Both the position numbers and the translations under genes were made by a program. A stretch of 11,575 nt of DNA from a bacterium. GTDB taxonomy: Bacteria; SM23-81; DAOVCL01. The DNA is taken from contig JAOZPP010000088.1 in NCBI GenBank assembly GCA_029932675.1, forward strand, positions 1 to 11,575. The letters are read 5' to 3'. Below the pieces are notes generated by a model that was not told the DNA's origin, did no database searches, and was given only the letters and a program-made list of their open reading frames with translations. Shown piece after piece: positions 7,634 to 11,575 of the stretch (the stretch's first letter is position 1; each line of letters opens with the position of its first letter).

Positions 7634-7785
7634 AGTGGGGATGAATCGCTAAATATGCTATTTATTCCCCCAAGCCTCCTCGGACAGGTCTAAAGACCTC
7701 TCCTCCAGCAAAAAAGCAGTTTGGGATTTAACCCAAAGTTCTGAATAGATCGGACAAAAATCGATCTAAGAAAAAGGAGAAATCG
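7634..7785 (+). promoter_or_regulatory. Hairpin-rich spacer before the DUF885 gene
   Basis: Four inverted repeats follow one another. They are a long imperfect stem at 7637-7670 (GGGGAT.. with ..TTCCCC), AGGTCT-AA-AGACCT at 7686-7699, TTTGGG/CCCAAA at 7720-7737 and AGATCG/CGATCT at 7747-7767. None has a clear T tract. The first could stabilise the 3' end of the aminopeptidase message; the last lies just before the AAGGAG ribosome site. No strong promoter is seen. Confidence 0.35.
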
Positions 7786-9405
7786 ATGGAAAACTTTAGG
7801 GATTTGACCGATGAGATTTTGGAATTTGAATGGGAGAACCACCCGGTAGGAGCTACCGGAAAGGGCATTCACCGTTACGATCACCTCTTGGGTGACTATT
7901 CAGAGGATAAGCTTGTAGAGCTAAATCGCCGGGAGAAGGAGTTCATCGGGAGGCTGGAATCCATCCCTATGGAGGAGCTCTCTTCGGATGAGAAGATCGA
8001 TCGCTCCATCCTTATAGGTCAACTCTCCACTCAGACGACCGAATTTGATGAGTTCAACCCTTATCAGGCCGATCCAGGAATCTATCCTATGATTGGACTG
8101 GGAGGAATTTACCTCCTCTTGGTGCGTGAGTTTGCCCCGCTCCCTCAAAGGGCTCAATCAATCTTATCCAGACTACGCCAGGTTCCTCAAGTCTTGAAAG
8201 AGGGCAAAGCCAACCTAAAGAAGGTTCCACCTGTCTTCGCCCAGGTGGCCATTGAAGTCTGCGAAAATAGTAAGGGTTTCTTCGGTTCCCTCATCCCTCA
8301 GATCGCCCAGAAGGTTCCCTCCCTAAAGGAGGAGCTGGAGAAGGCGAGCCAGGAGGCCCTGGAGGCCATTAAAGGTTATTTAAATTTTCTCCATAAGGGA
8401 TTGCCGGAAAGGGACTTTGCCTATGGCACTGATCTCTTTAACTATATGCTGAAAATGCACCACCGTCTCCCCTACGATGCGCAGGACCTCTGGGAGTTGG
8501 GTGAGGAGGTTCTGGCCAAGACTGAGGAAGAAATAGAAAAACTGGCTAAACAGATAGATCCCTTCCAAAGTTGGACCAAGGTGGTGGAAAAGTTAAAGGA
8601 TGATCACCCTGGACCTGAGGAACTATTCGATGCCTATCGGGAGAAGATGGAAGAGGCCCGCAACTTTGTCCTTCAGAAAGAGTTAGTTACCATTCCCCCA
8701 GGAGAGAAGCTGGAGATCATTCCTACCCCTGCCTTTGAGAGACCGACTATCCCTTATGGGGCATATATGCCTCCCGCTCCATTTGAGAAGGAACAGAAGG
8801 GATTCTTCTATGTTACGCCGGTGAACGAATCGCTACCCCCGGAGAAAAGGGAAGAACAACTGCGTGGTCACAATCGGTTCGGGATGGTTCTCACTGCATT
8901 ACATGAGGCCTACCCTGGTCATCACCTACAATTGGTTCATTCTAATCAGGTGAAATCCAAGGTGAGAAAGACATTTTATACCAGCGTGTTTGCCGAAGGG
9001 TGGGCCCTTTACTGTGAGGAACTTATGTATGAAATGGGCTTCTATAAAGACCCCAGGGTTAGACTGATGCAGCTTAAGGATCAACTGTGGAGGGCTGCCA
9101 GGGTGCTCATCGATGTGGGTCTACATACTCGCGGGTGGAGCTATGAGAAGGCAGTTGGTTTCCTCATTGATAAAGCCAAGTTGGAAAGGACTAATGCTGA
9201 GAAGGAGGTGAAGAGGTATTGTGCCACTCCCACCCAGCCGATGAGTTACCTGATCGGGAAAGTGCAAATTTTGGATCTGAGGAGGGAGTTTCAAACAGCA
9301 AAGGGCAATGATTTTAACCTCAAGGGGTTTCATGACCAACTGCTCAGTTTTGGCACTATCCCTGTTGGTTTGATAAGGGAGGCAATCCTTGGAAATAAGA
9401 AGTAG
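7786..9405 (+). CDS. DUF885-family zinc metallopeptidase
   Basis: This 539-residue protein belongs to the DUF885 family (PF05960), putative zinc carboxypeptidase-like enzymes. The key motif is HEAYPGHHLQ starting at residue 373: His373 and His379 would bind zinc, and Glu374 would be the catalytic base. FAEGWALYCEELMYEMG follows about 25 residues on and places Glu404 as the third ligand, a gluzincin arrangement. The remainder is largely alpha-helical and charged. No signal peptide is present, so it is likely cytoplasmic. Length fits the family (about 550-600). The ATG is preceded by AAGGAG. The 3' end overlaps or abuts the cupin gene. With the OPT transporter and M29 enzyme upstream, a role in breaking down imported peptides is a reasonable inference. 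Confidence 0.87.
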   Translation: MENFRDLTDEILEFEWENHPVGATGKGIHRYDHLLGDYSEDKLVELNRREKEFIGRLESIPMEELSSDEKIDRSILIGQLSTQTTEFDEFNPYQADPGIYPMIGLGGIYLLLVREFAPLPQRAQSILSRLRQVPQVLKEGKANLKKVPPVFAQVAIEVCENSKGFFGSLIPQIAQKVPSLKEELEKASQEALEAIKGYLNFLHKGLPERDFAYGTDLFNYMLKMHHRLPYDAQDLWELGEEVLAKTEEEIEKLAKQIDPFQSWTKVVEKLKDDHPGPEELFDAYREKMEEARNFVLQKELVTIPPGEKLEIIPTPAFERPTIPYGAYMPPAPFEKEQKGFFYVTPVNESLPPEKREEQLRGHNRFGMVLTALHEAYPGHHLQLVHSNQVKSKVRKTFYTSVFAEGWALYCEELMYEMGFYKDPRVRLMQLKDQLWRAARVLIDVGLHTRGWSYEKAVGFLIDKAKLERTNAEKEVKRYCATPTQPMSYLIGKVQILDLRREFQTAKGNDFNLKGFHDQLLSFGTIPVGLIREAILGNKK

Positions 9406-9772
9406 GGAGATGGCCACTCCTTATCAAACGAAGGATGGCTCGCTGATTAGAAGCATTATGGACCTCTCCAACTCCCCGGTAAGAAACCTCAGCTTGGCGG
9501 AGGCTACGGTGGGTCCAGGCTCTAAAACCTATCCCCACCTTCATACCCAATCTGAGGAGGTTTACTATCTTCTCCAGGGAAAGGGGAGGATGTATATAGG
9601 GGAAAAGTCAAAGGAAGTGAAGCAGCATGACGCTATCCTCATCCCGCCAGGGACGAAACATTATATCGTGAACACTGGTCGGGAAGATCTCGTCTTCCTC
9701 TGTCTTTGCTCTCCCCCCTACACCCACCAGGAGACTAAAATATTGACCAACAATTCATCGGCCGACACCTGA
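9389..9772 (+). CDS. Small single-domain cupin
   Basis: This protein of 120-127 residues has one complete cupin barrel. Motif 1 is G44-x5-H50-L-H52-x3/4-E56/57 up to G64, and motif 2 is HDAILIPPGTKH with His91 as the third histidine. The metal site therefore appears intact. Many such stand-alone cupins have unknown substrates (mannose-6-phosphate isomerase-like or dioxygenase-like folds), and the reaction cannot be told from sequence. The given start is TTG at 9389, which has AGGGAGG six bases upstream and overlaps the DUF885 gene by 17 bases. The in-frame ATG at 9410 (MATPYQTKDGS) is the alternative and fits the usual family start, but its GGGAG touches the codon. The overlap indicates translational coupling with the peptidase gene. 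Confidence 0.82.
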   Translation: MEIRSREMATPYQTKDGSLIRSIMDLSNSPVRNLSLAEATVGPGSKTYPHLHTQSEEVYYLLQGKGRMYIGEKSKEVKQHDAILIPPGTKHYIVNTGREDLVFLCLCSPPYTHQETKILTNNSSADT

Positions 9773-9850
9773 GGAACGGCTCACCGCTGAGCGATAGGGT
9801 TGATCTCTGGCCCTATCAAAACCTTTGAATAAAATCCCAGCCTCAGGTGT
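9765..9850 (+). promoter_or_regulatory. Structured intergenic element (10-bp stem enclosing two hairpins)
   Basis: ACACCTGAGG at 9765-9774 is perfectly complementary to CCTCAGGTGT at 9841-9850. Inside are two perfect hairpins, GCTCA-CCGC-TGAGC (9779-9792) and, directly abutting it, GATAGGG/CCCTATC (9793-9799 with 9811-9817, 11-base loop). An unpaired A-rich segment completes the arrangement. As RNA this would be a three-way junction ending ten bases before the GAGGAA ribosome site of the sigma-factor gene, and its 5' arm overlaps the cupin stop codon. It does not match a riboswitch class I know. It could be a cis-regulator of the sigma operon, a 3'-end stabiliser for the cupin message, or DNA-level palindromes. 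Confidence 0.45.
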
Positions 9851-9873
9851 ATTTAAGGTAGAGGAAGCTTGTG

Positions 9874-10404
9874 ATGCCTGATTCTGATGAGAAATTGATG
9901 CTCCGGGCTAAAGAGGGAGATATGGCCGCCTTTGAACTCCTGGTCAAGAGGTATATGAAGAAGGCTTACTTCTTGCTCTTGGGCTTTACCGGTGACCCAG
10001 AGGGCTCTTTGGACCTTTCCCAAGAAGGTTTTGTCAAGGTTTTTAAGTCCCTAAAGAGGTTCAATCCCCAATACAGGTTCTATCCTTGGTTCTATAAGAT
10101 TTTGAAGAATCTGGCACTTAATCACCTCAGAAGTAGAAAAAGGGAAACCGATATAAGTAATCCCATTCCGGACAGTAGTTACAACCCAGAAATCATTAGG
10201 GAAAGGAATGAAAGGAAAGATGCGGTTTGGAAGGCAATCTGGGAGTTAGACCCTGGTGAGAGGGAGATAATCATCCTTAAACATTTCCAGGGCCTCTCCT
10301 ACAAGGAGATAGCTCAGACGCTTGACCGTCCACTGGGAACGGTTATGTCCCGGCTCTTCTATGCCCGTAAAAAGCTCAAAGAAAAGGTAGAGAGGTGGCT
10401 TTGA
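9874..10404 (+). CDS. ECF-family RNA polymerase sigma factor
   Basis: This 176-residue alternative sigma factor contains region 2 at about residues 8-90 (DLSQEGFVKVFKSL, then RFYPWFYKILKNLALNHLRSRKR for -10 recognition) and region 4 at about 115-172. The latter carries the helix-turn-helix YKEIAQTLDRPLGTVMSRLFYARKKL that binds the -35 element. The size and lack of other domains are typical of ECF sigma factors controlled by a membrane anti-sigma factor. That partner is encoded next, with the stop and start codons overlapping (TGATG). I chose ATG 9874 with GAGGAA eight bases before it; a GTG directly before it (9871) would add one residue. The stimulus cannot be deduced, though envelope or metal stress would be usual. 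Confidence 0.92.
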   Translation: MPDSDEKLMLRAKEGDMAAFELLVKRYMKKAYFLLLGFTGDPEGSLDLSQEGFVKVFKSLKRFNPQYRFYPWFYKILKNLALNHLRSRKRETDISNPIPDSSYNPEIIRERNERKDAVWKAIWELDPGEREIIILKHFQGLSYKEIAQTLDRPLGTVMSRLFYARKKLKEKVERWL

Positions 10405-10850
10405 TGGCCTGTGAAGAGTATGAAAAGCTCATCCCTGCCTACTTGGATGGGGAGCTCTCCAAAGAGCAGAAGGGGAGGCTTGAGAAGCATCTGAGCGAGT
10501 GTTCCCACTGCTCGGAGGAGCTTTTAAAGTTCAAAAAATTGAAGGAGGTGACTGAGGAGATGAAATTCGTCGAACCCCCAGAGGAGGCCTGGAGAAGATA
10601 CTGGACCGGGGTTTACAATCGCCTGGAGAGGGGGACAGGATGGATCTTAACCTCCATTGGAGCAATTATCCTCATCTTCTATGGAATATGGAGATCATTG
10701 CAGGGTTTAATTCAGGATCCCCATCTCACCCTGCTGGTAAAGATCGGCATCCTCGCCCTTGCCGGAGGACTGACAGTCCTCCTCGTCTCAGTAATCCGAG
10801 AGAAGATATTCACTTACAAAAAAGAGAGATACAAGGAGGTGGTGAGATGA
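10404..10850 (+). CDS. Zinc-finger membrane anti-sigma factor
   Basis: This 148-residue protein begins with a ZAS/zf-HC2 anti-sigma domain: Cys3, then His29-x3-Cys33-x2-Cys36 in EKHLSECSHC would hold zinc and clamp the sigma factor. Two hydrophobic helices follow at about residues 79-97 and 110-131 with only a short loop between them and a basic C-terminus. The protein is thus anchored in the inner membrane with the N-terminal domain in the cytoplasm. ATG 10404 overlaps the sigma stop codon and is preceded by AGAGGTGG. An in-frame GTG nine bases earlier lacks a ribosome site. Lack of a sizeable periplasmic domain suggests that the signal is sensed in the membrane or the cytoplasm, for example through the zinc-thiol centre. 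Confidence 0.9.
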   Translation: MACEEYEKLIPAYLDGELSKEQKGRLEKHLSECSHCSEELLKFKKLKEVTEEMKFVEPPEEAWRRYWTGVYNRLERGTGWILTSIGAIILIFYGIWRSLQGLIQDPHLTLLVKIGILALAGGLTVLLVSVIREKIFTYKKERYKEVVR

Positions 10851-11161
10851 TTATAGTCACATCAGATACCATCCCGGGGAGGAAGATAATTAAGACCCTG
10901 GGTCTGGTCAAGGGCAATACAATTAGGGCTAGGCATATCGGGCGCGACATAATGGCCGGGTTGAAGAACATTGTTGGCGGTGAGATTGAAGAATACACTA
11001 AAATGCTGGCTGAATCCAGGGAACAATCTTTGGACAGGATGGTGGAGCAGGCGAAGAAGATGGGGGCAAATGCCGTGGTTTGCCTTAGGTTCACCACATC
11101 AGCCATTATGGGGGGTGCTGCAGAACTTTTGGCCTATGGCACCGCCGTGGTGGTGGAATGA
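10847..11161 (+). CDS. YbjQ/UPF0145 family protein (putative heavy-metal-binding domain)
   Basis: This 104-residue cytoplasmic protein belongs to the YbjQ/UPF0145 family (PF01906). Matching features are the start MIIVTSDTIPGRKIIKTLGLVKGNT, the RARHIGRDIMAGLKNIVGGEIEEYT stretch, helix ESREQSLDRMVEQAKKMGANAVV and the closing LLAYGTAVVVE. Family members form small pentameric or oligomeric alpha/beta assemblies; their role is unknown and the metal-binding label rests mainly on structural prediction. The ATG overlaps the anti-sigma stop (ATGA) and follows AAGGAGGT at seven bases, so it is translated with the sigma/anti-sigma pair. This arrangement suggests that it belongs to the same stress response. 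Confidence 0.88.
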   Translation: MIIVTSDTIPGRKIIKTLGLVKGNTIRARHIGRDIMAGLKNIVGGEIEEYTKMLAESREQSLDRMVEQAKKMGANAVVCLRFTTSAIMGGAAELLAYGTAVVVE

Positions 11162-11172
11162 TGAAAACCCAT

Positions 11173-11191
11173 ACATGGCGACGATCTTTAT
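11173..11191 (+). repeat. 19-bp direct repeat, left copy
   Basis: ACATGGCGACGATCTTTAT is identical to the copy at 11435-11453. The copies begin 262 bases apart and flank the composite palindromic element. GAAAAC occurs beside both copies, on opposite sides. Confidence 0.8.
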
Positions 11192-11246
11192 AACCCGAAT
11201 TATTCACAAATTCACAGCCCCTCTCAAATCGCTGAGGCCCCTTGCT

Positions 11247-11306
11247 GTAGGGACTCCGCCTTAGCGGAGTCCGAGGAAGCGGACAGACATAAATGTCTGT
11301 CCCTAC
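11247..11306. repeat. Composite palindromic element with GTAGGGAC terminal inverted repeats
   Basis: The ends GTAGGGAC (11247-11254) and GTCCCTAC (11299-11306) are perfect inverted repeats. Inside are two perfect hairpins: GGACTCCGC-CTTA-GCGGAGTCC (11251-11272) and GGACAGACAT-AA-ATGTCTGTCC (11281-11302). The first arm of one and the last arm of the other share the terminal repeat bases. This resembles REP/MITE-type intergenic repeats, which usually occur in many copies. It might also act as a bidirectional transcription stop, though no T tract follows. Confidence 0.6.
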
Positions 11307-11434
11307 GAAACAAATACATAAATCATTGGCCTTGAAAAATTTATGCCAATTCATTTTCAGTATCACCAAAAATGAGGTGGCAGATCACTGTTCTGTCACG
11401 GTCAGATCAGGGGACCTGACCGCTCAGCTATTTG

Positions 11435-11453
11435 ACATGGCGACGATCTTTAT
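11435..11453 (+). repeat. 19-bp direct repeat, right copy
   Basis: This is the second exact copy of the sequence at 11173-11191. It is followed by GAAAACTACCC, while the left copy is preceded by GAAAACCC, so the surrounding similarity may extend in a rearranged form. Confidence 0.8.
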
Positions 11454-11575
11454 GAAAACTACCCTATCCTGATCTCCCCTCATCCATTATTGGAGGGTTC
11501 TTCCAGGGGATCACTGCCTAAGTAGTCAAATTCATAATTACAATGGCGTATAAAGGACTTGACATAAAGGTTTTA

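Larger units (their letters stand above)
11162..11575. other. Gene-free region with several palindromes
   Basis: No credible coding frame is seen after the YbjQ gene. Besides the composite palindrome and the 19-bp direct repeats listed separately, there is a perfect 7-bp hairpin CGGTCAG/CTGACCG (11399-11405 with 11416-11422). The window ends with TTGACA at 11559-11564, a possible -35 box of a gene outside the window whose -10 cannot be seen. Confidence 0.5.

Noticed and set aside
9773-9800. Autoregulated ECF promoter with GGAAC as -35
   Set aside because: No convincing ECF-type -10 element occurs 15-18 bases downstream; the GGAAC lies within the structured element.
11161-11193. Tiny open frame starting ATGAAAACCCATAC after the YbjQ gene
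   Set aside because: It has only ten codons, lacks a separate ribosome site and overlaps the 19-bp direct repeat.

Overview
The window suggests a Gram-negative, probably uncultured bacterium near the FCB/KSB1/Zixibacteria/WOR-3 type lineages. The clues are a secreted FG-GAP/dockerin protein ending in an NPxPFN-type, T9SS-like C-terminal domain, a small outer-membrane barrel, and a c-di-GMP-I riboswitch. This placement is inferred from family composition; no rRNA or marker gene is present.

Layout. (1) 1-3600, minus strand: one transcription unit that can be read end to end. A strong promoter (3570-3598) is followed by a class-I cyclic-di-GMP riboswitch (about 3431-3556), an overlapping intrinsic terminator (3396-3441), a long leader, and then the gene for a 1044-residue secreted modular protein (136-3270) with its own terminator (77-107). 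A terminator for an off-window plus-strand gene lies at 4-29. (2) 3601-4050: a gene-free stretch with a candidate promoter for the following plus-strand genes. (3) 4051-9772, plus strand: an OPT-family peptide transporter, a small outer-membrane barrel protein, an M29-like aminopeptidase, a DUF885 metallo-peptidase and a cupin. The first four fit peptide uptake followed by intracellular hydrolysis. The DUF885 and cupin genes overlap; the earlier genes are separated by gaps of 35-152 bases that can form hairpins. (4) 9765-9850: a compact intergenic element in which a perfect 10-bp stem encloses two further perfect hairpins. (5) 9874-11161: a tightly coupled operon (stop/start overlaps at both joints) encoding an ECF sigma factor, its membrane zinc-finger anti-sigma factor and a YbjQ/UPF0145 protein. 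(6) 11162-11575: gene-free DNA with a 60-bp composite palindromic element lying between two identical 19-bp direct repeats.

The best-supported regulatory finding is that synthesis of the large surface or secreted protein appears to be gated by c-di-GMP. The aptamer's last helix shares sequence with the terminator stem, so ligand binding should prevent termination (an ON switch). The most likely undescribed item is the structured element between the cupin and sigma-factor genes.
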